Shown: positions 43,701-51,397 of the stretch, one piece after another
Numbering within the stretch: the stretch's first letter is position 1
Layout of the letters: each line of letters opens with the position of its first letter
Origin: Symsagittifera roscoffensis
Taxonomy: Eukaryota > Xenacoelomorpha > Acoela > Convolutidae
Reading direction: 5' to 3'
NCBI RefSeq assembly: GCF_963678635.1
Contig: NC_087068.1
Span: 9,926,027-9,990,026 of the forward strand
DNA length: 64,000 nucleotides
Notes under the pieces: model-generated
Database searches by the model: none
Told to the model about the DNA's origin: nothing
The model's input: the letters and a program-made list of their open reading frames with translations, nothing else
Made by a program: the position numbers and the translations under genes

Positions 43701-46700
43701 AACTGATTTTTCCAACATCGAATTTTGATGTTGCATAGACTGATGAATATTTAATTAGCTGTTTGGCTAACTTTTCGAATTCGTCTTGTGTTATTTGTGA
43801 ATGTTGGAAATTAAACATTGTTAAAAATTTTTGTTGGTCCTCTGTGTAGTTACTGATGTTGAATGTAGGTTTGAAATATGGAGTTTTTGTGAAATAATCC
43901 GTATTTCTATTTTCGTTACTTATTATATTATTTATAGATAATTCTTCATTAAGAATTGTAGATTGGCAAATATCTAGTAATTGGAGTATGTTATTTACGC
44001 GATAGGCTTTTTCGTGTATTGGTGATATTGTAGCGTTGGTTTCACAATATCCTAAAAGTCCTAAAGGTAATGTTACTTGGTAAGGTGTGTTGTTATAAAC
44101 ATGTAAGGAAATAATATCTGAATTCGAATTTTTCAAATATTTTATTGAAGAGATTGTGATTTTGAAAAATTTATGAATAGGTTTGAATTCAAAATCTGAC
44201 ATATAAAATTTTTGTTTGTTTTGTTCTTTATCATATTGGTGAACTTGTTTGATTGAAAAATTATATATGTTTCCTGATAGTGGTTTCAGGTGTTTTCTTT
44301 GTTGGTTATATATTGGATAAAATTTTGAAAAGAATGGTGGTTGTTTGTTTAATCTTTGAAAAAATGTTAGGGATGTTTCTTTTGTTTTTGTATATTTATC
44401 TTTGATTAATATTTTACTATTTAGGATGTTAATTGTTGGTATATACTTCGAAATAAATGGTATTCCAATGATATTATATTTAATATCAGTGATATGGAAT
44501 ATTTGTTTAAATGGCTTGTTTAGAATTTTACTTTGCTCCATTGTTCTGGTAGGGAGGAGAAATAATTGGATTTTTCCGTAGTTTATCAATGTTGATCCTT
44601 GTGCTGTTGCTAGTTTGCTGGAGGTTTCAAGAGGTGTTAGCTTTGGGTGTAAGGATTTTATTTCATTCCATGTGGGGATGTTTATTATGTTTGATTCTGC
44701 TCCTGAATCAATTAAAAAATCTATTTCAAGGTCTGGTGGTTGAAATTCTTTATTTCTTGGGCTTTCTAAGAGAAATGGTATTGTCCAAATTTTTTCTTTG
44801 GGTTGTTCTTTTTGTATATTTTGATAAATGTGGTTTGTATTCAAGCATTTTGTTTTGGTATTTTTATTGGTTTGATTTGTAGTGTTAATCTCATTTGTTT
44901 CTTGTGTCGTTGGTGTGGAATTTATGGGTGTAGTGTAATAATTTTGAAGAAATTCTGATTGATTTTCATATATATGTGATGGAAAGGGTTGTTCATATAT
45001 GACAGATTCATAGTCATTTTCGACTTTTATCATATTGATAGTAAGAGTGTTTTCAGTATCACTTTCTGAATCTGATGATGTACAGTTTACTTGATTGAGT
45101 TGTAACGTATTAGTTACTGTGTCATCAATACCTGGGGGGTCTGATGTTGTTTCTGGGTTAGCTTGTACTTGATTGATTTGTCTTTGATGTTTAGGTGTAT
45201 TGCTTCTATGACGATTATTAGAGTTATTATAGTGATTATTATTCCGGTGTGGTGATTGGGAATAATTTCTATAACGATTATTATAACTTGGGTGTCGATT
45301 TTGTGAATTATTTCGCGATCTGTTTTGGTAATTATTGTTTGGTCTGTTATAGTTCGATCTATTATATGAGTTATTCCTTGATCGATTGTTCGGGTAATTC
45401 TGGTTTCGGTTGTTTGAATAACTTCTATTTCTATTATAGGAGTAGTTTCTATTCCTATTGTATGATGAATTTCGTGATTGGTTGTTTGGATAGTAGTTAT
45501 TTCTTGATTGGGAATTAGATCTAGAAACAAATCGTTGTGTATTTGAATTTGATCTGGAGTAGTTATTTCTACTATTTGGTCTATTGTAGTGATTTTGTGA
45601 TGAGTTTTGTGTATTTCTTCGTTCTGGTGATCTTCCTCTATAACTTGAGTTATATGGGGATTGATTTCTTGTATAACTTGTATTGTTCGGAAGTGTCTTT
45701 CCTGAACTGTTGTTGCTGTATACATTTTTGTTTGGTAGATTTTGATCTTTTTTCATGTATTGATAGAATGATTTATTTGGTTCTTTGTATTTTTGAGGTT
45801 TATTTTGACTATCTTGCTGTTTTTGTCTACATTCGGAAATACTATGTCCGTATCGGCGGCAATAATTACACCATTTTTTGAAAGATGGTTTGCCTTTAAA
45901 GTTCGGGTTCTTTTCGTAAATATTGAGTATTTCAGTGATTTTTTCAACGAGGTCTGTTTCTGATTCCTGTATATTATTAATATTAGTGGGAGTCGTTTCA
46001 ATTTTGTTAACGTATTGTAATTTCAGATTTTCCGTTTCTTCTAGTTTCATCGTGATTTCTGCTTGTTCTAATTTGTCTACTAGTTTTCGAAAATCTAAAT
46101 CGGGTTCTCGAATTGAAGAAGGATGGGATGCTCTCTTTTTTATTGCTATTTTCCTTAATTGTGGTGTTAAGGTCATCATTAAGATTTCTGTCATCTTTGT
46201 GTTTTTATAGTCATGTGTATTTAGTGAGTATGCTTTTCGAACTAGTGTTTCGATTCGTACTGCTATTTGCTTGATGGTTTCGTTTGGTAATCTGCGAATT
46301 TCATTACATAAAACTCTTTGTTGTTGTTTGTTTCTTTCGGAGTCAAACATTTTTGAAAATTCTTGTGTAAATCTTTTCCAGTTTGATTTTATTTCTAGAG
46401 GTAGTACTGAAAACCATTTTTGGGCTGCGCCATCTAAGGTTGTTTGTATCAACGCTGTGCGTCGATGTATCCAGTTTTGATGTAGTGGCGTATTAATTGG
46501 TTCAGGTCCTATATTTAAAATCAAATTTGCTGTTACTGCATTTAAATAATCTTCTACAGAGTATTCAGGGTCTGTTCCTGTGAAGACCATTAAAGGTTTA
46601 TTTGATGTTATTGATGATCCACCCATTAGGTATGGATTCATTGTCATTTGTAATGATTCTGCTGCATTTGGCATTTGAGAAAAATTTGAAAGTTGGTTTC

Positions 46701-48393
46701 TTGTTATTTCATGTTGTTGGAGATAATATGGGAGTGGTATTTCATTTTGCATTTGTGATGGTTGATACGAGTGTGTAGTCATTGGATTTTGTTGCTGAAT
46801 TGGTTGAAAAGATTGTGTATTAATTAGATTTTGTTGTTGAATTGGTTGTTGATTTTGTGCATCTATTGGTTGTGGAGAAAAATTTCTATGATTTGTACGT
46901 GTTCTCTGTATTCCTTGTCTACGATATTCTTGAGTATTTGGTGCAAATATATCTGGTTGTAAGAAATCATCATCTGAGGATAAATAATCCATTTGATAAG
47001 ATGTTTGTTTTTTATTTTTATTCTGTTGAAAAAATGGGTAATTTTCACTGCGATCCTGTGGAGGATTTGGTTGAAGATTTTTGGAATTATATTGGGCCGT
47101 TGGGTTATCCCAGTTTCGAGGTTTTGTATATTGATTAAAATTCCTTTGTGGTTGATAATTTGTTTTTGATGGATGTGTATAATTATAATTATGGTCTGCA
47201 AAGTTGTTTCTAGTGAATGTTTTGCGTGTTTTTGATGGTATTGTCATGGGTCTGTATGTTTGGTAATCCATATGTGAATATTTTGGAGCAACCGAAGGTT
47301 TAACGGTTGATTGTAAGGTTACCTGTGTTTGTGAAGGATTTGTATTTCTTGGTGTTGTTAAATTTGGGCGTATTGGTGAAATACTTTGTTGTGTAGTTGT
47401 TGTGTGTACAATTTCTTCATTTATGAAGTGTGATGGTGTCTGGATATCTTGTTGAGTAAGATTCCTAGTTCCATTGAGGTTTTCGTTGTGTATGACTGTC
47501 GAGTTCAAACTATTATTTTGTGTATCGGGTAAAAATGTATTATAGTTTAATGGTGTTGCATCAATTGTTAATGGTATTACTCTTACGTAATCTCTTATGT
47601 AAGATATTGTACCTATTGCTTGACTTGAGATTGATTGTGGAAAGCTTATAAATGCGGGATGAGACCATTCGGGGTCCCAAACATAATCTGATTGTTCTGT
47701 GATAGCGGTATCATCGTTCGAATTTTGGGGTCTAAAATTTTTTCTTGCTTGTGCAATTAAATCAATATTGTGTGTGAAATAATCTATTATGAACCATGCC
47801 AAAATTTTTTGTAAATCGTGTTTGGTATGTTGTGAAACGTCGTCTTTCGTGAAATTTTCTTTAATGATGTTTAAATAACTAGAGAGTAGTGTAATTTCAT
47901 GTCGTACTTTCAAATGTTTGGATGTTTCTGTCGGTGAGACATTTGTTAGTGGGATTTCGTTTTCTAATATCGAAATATAACTATATATTATTGCGAAAAC
48001 TTCATTGGTGAAAATGGAGTTTGCTCTTTGTGAGTTTTGGTTTTGGATGCTTTTTATATATTCTGAAAAAACTTTTGAAAATTCTAAATCAAGATCGTCT
48101 GTTTGTATAGTATATGTTCTATTATTATGGTTTGGTGAGGTGAATTCTATAGAGTAGATTCCATACTGTTGTGTTATGTTGCATATATCTTTTAAGTAGT
48201 GGTCTATGATTTGTCTTTTGATTTTTACATCTGGGAACTCTGTTTTACATGGGCTAATTCCGGGTTCAAATAAATTTACGAGTAAATTTTGACAAAATAT
48301 GTGTTGTCCTCTATCAGTATCTGCGTCTACTATAAAAGGAAAGATTTCATCATCATCTGGAGTTTCGTCACCTGGGGTGTGTGTTGAACTCAT
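40774..48393 (-). CDS. gag-pol: Gag-Pol polyprotein, 2539 codons
   Basis: This single frame covers capsid to integrase. The N-terminal 560 residues are acidic and then rich in Gln, Asn and Pro. A Retrotrans_gag-like region follows around residues 600-800. One CCHC knuckle (CNYCRRYGHSISEC, about residue 845) precedes an Arg/Asn/Ser/Tyr-rich tract (about 900-1110). The protease has the active-site block LIDSGAESN (about 1230). The reverse transcriptase has TADMNSAYNQMPL and YLDD (about 1738), and RNase H has CDASNFGIGAALL (about 1883). The integrase has an HHCC domain (about 2245-2290) and a D,D35E core (ISFDTKGP; TDNGTEF; GLVEGMNR). The frame ends before the GPY/F module, which lies in another frame. 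It overlaps ORF1 by 26 bases. All catalytic motifs are present. Confidence 0.9.
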   Translation of the reverse strand: MSSTHTPGDETPDDDEIFPFIVDADTDRGQHIFCQNLLVNLFEPGISPCKTEFPDVKIKRQIIDHYLKDICNITQQYGIYSIEFTSPNHNNRTYTIQTDDLDLEFSKVFSEYIKSIQNQNSQRANSIFTNEVFAIIYSYISILENEIPLTNVSPTETSKHLKVRHEITLLSSYLNIIKENFTKDDVSQHTKHDLQKILAWFIIDYFTHNIDLIAQARKNFRPQNSNDDTAITEQSDYVWDPEWSHPAFISFPQSISSQAIGTISYIRDYVRVIPLTIDATPLNYNTFLPDTQNNSLNSTVIHNENLNGTRNLTQQDIQTPSHFINEEIVHTTTTQQSISPIRPNLTTPRNTNPSQTQVTLQSTVKPSVAPKYSHMDYQTYRPMTIPSKTRKTFTRNNFADHNYNYTHPSKTNYQPQRNFNQYTKPRNWDNPTAQYNSKNLQPNPPQDRSENYPFFQQNKNKKQTSYQMDYLSSDDDFLQPDIFAPNTQEYRRQGIQRTRTNHRNFSPQPIDAQNQQPIQQQNLINTQSFQPIQQQNPMTTHSYQPSQMQNEIPLPYYLQQHEITRNQLSNFSQMPNAAESLQMTMNPYLMGGSSITSNKPLMVFTGTDPEYSVEDYLNAVTANLILNIGPEPINTPLHQNWIHRRTALIQTTLDGAAQKWFSVLPLEIKSNWKRFTQEFSKMFDSERNKQQQRVLCNEIRRLPNETIKQIAVRIETLVRKAYSLNTHDYKNTKMTEILMMTLTPQLRKIAIKKRASHPSSIREPDLDFRKLVDKLEQAEITMKLEETENLKLQYVNKIETTPTNINNIQESETDLVEKITEILNIYEKNPNFKGKPSFKKWCNYCRRYGHSISECRQKQQDSQNKPQKYKEPNKSFYQYMKKDQNLPNKNVYSNNSSGKTLPNNTSYTRNQSPYNSSYRGRSPERRNTQNSSQNHYNRPNSRNNYSRSNSNTQRFVSRSNSQSRNNYYPNNQSRNSSYNRNRNYSYNRNRSYSNNRNQNYPNNRSRNNSYNRSNYNRPNNNYQNRSRNNSQNRHPSYNNRYRNYSQSPHRNNNHYNNSNNRHRSNTPKHQRQINQVQANPETTSDPPGIDDTVTNTLQLNQVNCTSSDSESDTENTLTINMIKVENDYESVIYEQPFPSHIYENQSEFLQNYYTTPINSTPTTQETNEINTTNQTNKNTKTKCLNTNHIYQNIQKEQPKEKIWTIPFLLESPRNKEFQPPDLEIDFLIDSGAESNIINIPTWNEIKSLHPKLTPLETSSKLATAQGSTLINYGKIQLFLLPTRTMEQSKILNKPFKQIFHITDIKYNIIGIPFISKYIPTINILNSKILIKDKYTKTKETSLTFFQRLNKQPPFFSKFYPIYNQQRKHLKPLSGNIYNFSIKQVHQYDKEQNKQKFYMSDFEFKPIHKFFKITISSIKYLKNSNSDIISLHVYNNTPYQVTLPLGLLGYCETNATISPIHEKAYRVNNILQLLDICQSTILNEELSINNIISNENRNTDYFTKTPYFKPTFNISNYTEDQQKFLTMFNFQHSQITQDEFEKLAKQLIKYSSVYATSKFDVGKISSSLHLPLKPDAVFKKQRASKVPIHLHDKVNRLLDILEQYNIISPVNKEEQPKGNTFINPVIILAKGESLKIVLDARYLNSLIDESKCNWPIEPIQVILTKINGKYFTTADMNSAYNQMPLDEQSRRLTQFVIGNQQYEFNRLFYGISIGPAAFSAFMSKIFRPLILKKNAITYLDDVFMQSQTKDEMFNVLEKYHQILQNENLKAAPDKSHFFLTRVKFLGHNIERKTITPLKSRIDAIQKLQPPTNKKKIQEFLGMLNFLSKYVYKMQLYLRPFYNILRQQNNFEWNTEHQARFEEIKKLLTEQISNTIPDPDQPFYAMCDASNFGIGAALLQSHNGTNKMNLISANSRLFTQAELRLSTLMRECTAIIYTLTEYEFLILGSKHPTVLFTDHKPIIFLFTQKSNPNHRVYRFQLILMKFPNLHIVWTAGKNLALPDTLSRNTPPELLTRKTTVEIPKNIKFYLAENETSPRLECKYAVKTDIEQSQINNLQHFPLYLDCQNNHYEVDLLGTSTFKPIPYSQWIKSNTQQKRTKQHPPKKDHFPLIEKEDLTDKINLSGPQTNDSKYTINQVFDLHDPLDTIPLSKLEIENIFLPPTDTITISTLKQYQNLDPIIRQLKSWHKYKTKPIKADSTILGNKTLLRYFRKFNYTTINETTDLLEYNLNESIVPCLPISMILIAFNISHTQNIKGHSGSEKTYSNFIQNFYFPNAPIWIKVLCNDCIVCQLNKPYPNQKQIAQKQDFKGQSLYFNHRISFDTKGPISPSSEGNSYIMVIVDAFTHYVALNPVPHCNAYYAYTTLYEHWIAKFGLPEILVTDNGTEFINNEIITLCHLYNIKHKPRTSHAPWTNGLVEGMNRSLQEYLSCIINGNDTKYTEWSADVKLFPLAYNSQITTTLGMSPYEMVFNQKPRKPIMFTANSHKNAQGYCQPNKDSICYNLPLHTHDEDHFHHPQILKLASGTHTEWILNRDKKFIKK

Positions 48394-48835
48394 TTTTCCG
48401 TTCGATGACTGTTAATATGTAATTATTAATGTGTCGAATTGGTTGATTCCAATTGTATAGATGTACTGGTTTGTGTTTGTACTGCTTTTTTATTCTTCTT
48501 TTTCCTCTTTGTGATGAATTTGAAGTTGTTTCTGAGTCAGAAAAATATAATTGATCGTGAAGTGGGTAATTTTTATCTATTGATTCTTTTAGTTTGTAAA
48601 GTTCGTCTAAACTGTTGGTTTCTGATTCTGAAAATGCGTTTCGGTTTTTTGAAAATCTTTTTCGTGTTATTTGTCTTTGTTTAGTTATTATTTTCCTCTT
48701 TAGTGTTTGTCGTTTTGTGCGAATGTATCCAACTGTTTGTGTATGAGGTGTGATTACAAGGTCGTATTTTTTGTTATCTATTTCACAATTGTGTAAAATG
48801 ATTGTTTGTTTATTTCCTAGGTTTTTAAATGACAT
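48368..48835 (-). CDS. ORF1, small basic protein upstream of Gag
   Basis: This 155-aa frame precedes gag and overlaps its start by 26 bases in another frame. It is rich in Lys and Arg (TKRQTLKRKI and RGKRRIKKQYKHK) with one acidic Ser-rich patch, which suggests nucleic-acid binding or a nuclear role. Most gypsy elements lack an ORF here. It is the first ATG-initiated long frame of the genomic RNA, so Gag would need leaky scanning, reinitiation or splicing. No family is recognised. Confidence 0.6.
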   Translation of the reverse strand: MSFKNLGNKQTIILHNCEIDNKKYDLVITPHTQTVGYIRTKRQTLKRKIITKQRQITRKRFSKNRNAFSESETNSLDELYKLKESIDKNYPLHDQLYFSDSETTSNSSQRGKRRIKKQYKHKPVHLYNWNQPIRHINNYILTVIERKNEFNTHPR

Positions 48836-50066
48836 AAGGTTTAGGATGACGGATGCAAAAGGTTGTTAAATGATTTCTATTTTCCTAAACTGTTAGTTCT
48901 TACGATTTTTTGGTTAGCTTAACCTGGGTCTATTTGTTCAGGGTTGGAGAGAAAAGTATATCGATTCCGAAGAATGATTTTTACTTTCTCGTGACTAGTA
49001 TAAGCTAAGGTGTTAACTTACTTAATCTTACTTAGGGGTAGTGATTGTGTTCAAGGGTTGGAGAATAGTAAATCGATCCACAAGGTTCAGGTATAATTAG
49101 AACGCGAGTAGTTCGTTAGATACTATTTTAAACTTACTAAGTCTAAGATTTATCCTGGGTCTGGTAAGAGGGGGGGTCAAGTAAAGGATGAATAACCGAA
49201 GTTCTTCACTGTTTATCCTAATTTGAATGATTAGTTTTGTCTAAAAATTTCTATTAGTCTTGGGTCTTTAGAAAGGGTTGGGTAGTGAATCGACGTTTGA
49301 GGTCGTTAGACACTAATTAAGTGGGTGGGGGAGAACAAAATTGTTCTGTTTGATCCAAGGATAAGCCTTGATGATCAAATTTGAGATTTTAATTAAGTAG
49401 AAAATGATTTAAGATCCAAGGATAAGCCTTGATGATCCGGTTTTAAAATTAAGTGAATTTAAGTTTTGATAAATTTTTAAATGTGTGTAAAGGAAAGATT
49501 TAGTGTTTTATGATGTTAGTGAGTTGATGATTGCTGTTATGTTTTAGATGATGAAGCTGGAACAACAGGATGATTTATGATTACTAACCATTTATTGTCA
49601 TGCTACTAATTTTTATTTTTATTTTCCAATAAATATTTTTCAAACATGTTTTGTATATTACTGCAGAGTTTTAGGAAAACGATCTTAGATCTTTTTATCA
49701 ATCGTTATTGTATAATATTAATTTTGTTTAGCGCCTTAAATGATTTTGAAGAGTAACTTCAAGGTTTTATGTTTGCAAATGGAAATCTAAATTCATTGCA
49801 AGTAGTATTCGAAATATAAAAGTTTGTTCTGGCTTTTGCCGAACTATCATATAACTATACGGCAAGTTTCTACTTTGTCGTATGTCGTCTTTGGTTCGAG
49901 GTCTTCTTCCAATTCCGGGTAGTTCTATTATGGTTCGGAATATTGGCTGTGATCTATTGAGTCGGAGAGACATTTCAATTAAATTATTGTCGTATAACAT
50001 TTTGTAAATGTTTTTGTCTAATTTCTAATCTATTTTTGGTTAATTCTAATCTAGTAAGGTCTTGTT
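48836..50066 (-). other. Long 5' leader of the element
   Basis: This is about 1.2 kb between the primer-binding site and ORF1. Several GTAAG words on the sense strand (near 49020, 49030 and 49135) are possible splice donors for subgenomic RNAs. A 76-codon frame (49767-50000) has no recognised motif. A duplicated hairpin is listed separately. Confidence 0.55.
49352..49437 (-). repeat. Duplicated hairpin in leader
   Basis: A 25-base word is present at 49352-49376 and 49413-49437. In sense orientation it forms CAAGG-cttat-CCTTG inside GATC...GATC, so each copy can fold. Its place in the leader suits an RNA packaging or dimerisation signal. This is inference. Confidence 0.55.
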
Positions 50067-50086
50067 CGAGACTTATGGTCGCACCA
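50067..50086 (-). other. Primer-binding site
   Basis: Two bases inside the 5' LTR the sense strand reads TGGTGCGACCATAAG, starting with the TGG that pairs with a tRNA CCA end. I could not assign the tRNA species. The position and first bases are as expected for minus-strand priming. Confidence 0.7.
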
Positions 50087-50088
50087 GA

Positions 50089-50496
50089 TGAGTTAGGACC
50101 GAAGTGTAACTCATAGAGTAATTTCGGATAGGGTACACCGTCTGCTCGTCACGCTATCTTATTTTCGGCCGGATAGATTCGCGCAACTTCTTAGTCTAAT
50201 ACCGATCCTAATCTTACTCTTATACTATCTAGTCTCAGGTTGTTTAACTAGTCTCTGCTAGGCTCAATAGATCTAGGGTATACTGGTTTATTGCGGCTGC
50301 TGAAGTGCTCGGGAGAGTCCAACTAATTTCTAAGTTAAATTCAAATCTCTCTGGTGCTGAAATTACAAGTAACTTCAGCACTTACAAATAAGTGGGTTGT
50401 TAGTTAGATGGATCATGATTGGTTAATATTAAATACTTTACATTGGTAAAACATTTAATTTATCCAATCATAAAATATAGTTTAGATCAGGTTCCA
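50089..50496 (-). repeat. 5' LTR of the intact element
   Basis: It is 408 bp, matching the 3' LTR except for a 2-base indel and at least one substitution (GTG/GCG in the CGxGCAAC word). Its outer edge at 50496 touches sequence homologous to the left arm near 16700. Confidence 0.9.
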
Positions 50497-51397
50497 AAAG
50501 GTTGATCTTGATGTTTGATGTGTTGTGTTCACATAGACATGATTAAAAACTTGATATTTTTACGTGCAAATTTCAGCTTTTTTTCGCCATCAAACTGTCC
50601 ACCATATTCTTAGCATTAATAAACTTTCTGGTTCCATTTGCTTTATTTGTTCGATTTTTTATTGTTGTTTCCAATTGTTATTTCTAATTTTCCTCAATCA
50701 AAATGTATCATGTTAGTTGCCTGACAATTGCAACATCTTTTTAACAAAAACATATGTGGGTAGCTAAAATTGTTTACTTTTTGCATAGGTAGCTAAAATT
50801 GTTTACTTTTTTCACGAACATAAGTAGGTTGTCTTTGCGCGTAAACTTTTGTAGACTAGTTTTATCAGTGTTTCCTGAGGAGTATTTTCTGTTCTGCTCA
50901 AACCTAATTGTGATTTTAAATTCTGGTTCTTTCAGTTGTTCGGGCAATATCGGCAATTCAATTTAATTGGCCTCATATAAAAGATCCAATTTTTTTTAAA
51001 TATTCGGCCCTCTCGAGATTATCCTAGATTGCCCTGGCCATAACTAAAACCTTAAAGATTCAATTTTGTACGAAAATAACTTTGAAGGAGAGCGCGCGCC
51101 GAAAAAGATTGTTTTTTTTTTGTTCAAAATATTATTGCACAGAGTGCCAAAGAGTACCCTGCAAGAGCCGTAGTTTGGCTTTTTTTCTAAAAAGTCAAGT
51201 TTAACTTTGCATTCAGAGAGCTCGAAAAAGAATAAATTCGGGCGTTGAAATTTTTGAATATCCATGAGATCCATGCACCGCCCCCCATTTCGATAAAATC
51301 CTATAGCTGCCCTTGATCATAACCAAAACCTCAATTAACTTTTTGGGCAGAAAAATGTATGATTTAAATATAAATTTTCTTGTTTATTCCGTTGAAA
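50497..51397. repeat. Spacer with tandem MITE ends (right arm)
   Basis: No gene is seen. Two similar terminal segments occur: AGATTGCCCTGGCCATAAC near 51028 and AGCTGCCCTTGATCATAAC near 51305. Each resembles a hAT-like MITE end followed by a related 8-base flank. The segment 51060-51310 matches the decayed piece in the left arm. Confidence 0.45.

Larger units (their letters stand above)
31652..50496 (-). mobile_element. 18.8-kb env-bearing Ty3/gypsy-type LTR retroelement
   Basis: This is a complete element with LTRs at both ends, transcribed leftwards. The order is 5' LTR (50089-50496), primer-binding site, leader, ORF1, Gag-Pol, two small membrane ORFs, a methionine-free frame, envelope-like gene, ORF5, noncoding region and 3' LTR (31652-32061). 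The reverse transcriptase, RNase H and then integrase order defines Ty3/gypsy type. It is about twice the usual length for the group because of the region after pol and long noncoding ends. The LTRs differ by a 2-base indel and very few substitutions, which implies recent insertion. I find no target-site duplication (CGAAT before, AAAGG after). One frameshift near the end of pol may disable it. Confidence 0.9.

Noticed and set aside
45114..45725. 203-codon minus-strand frame inside gag
   Set aside because: It is an alternative frame through the Arg/Asn/Ser/Tyr-rich repeat tract. Low-complexity repeats keep other frames open by chance.
44589..46480. Long plus-strand open frames opposite gag-pol (for example 44589-44882, 45537-45881 and 45923-46210)
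   Set aside because: They are antisense shadows of a strongly supported coding frame with biased composition. They show no motifs of their own.
49352..49437. CRISPR-like repeat-spacer-repeat
   Set aside because: There are only two copies in a eukaryotic retroelement leader, with no array and no cas genes. A hairpin duplication fits better.
50040..50090. tRNA gene suggested by GTTCGAGAC before the primer-binding site
   Set aside because: The spacing to CCA is one base short and no cloverleaf stems form. The resemblance is explained by primer complementarity at most.
31640..50505. Target-site duplication for the 18.8-kb element
   Set aside because: CGAAT on the left and AAAGG on the right do not match at any length from 4 to 6 bases.
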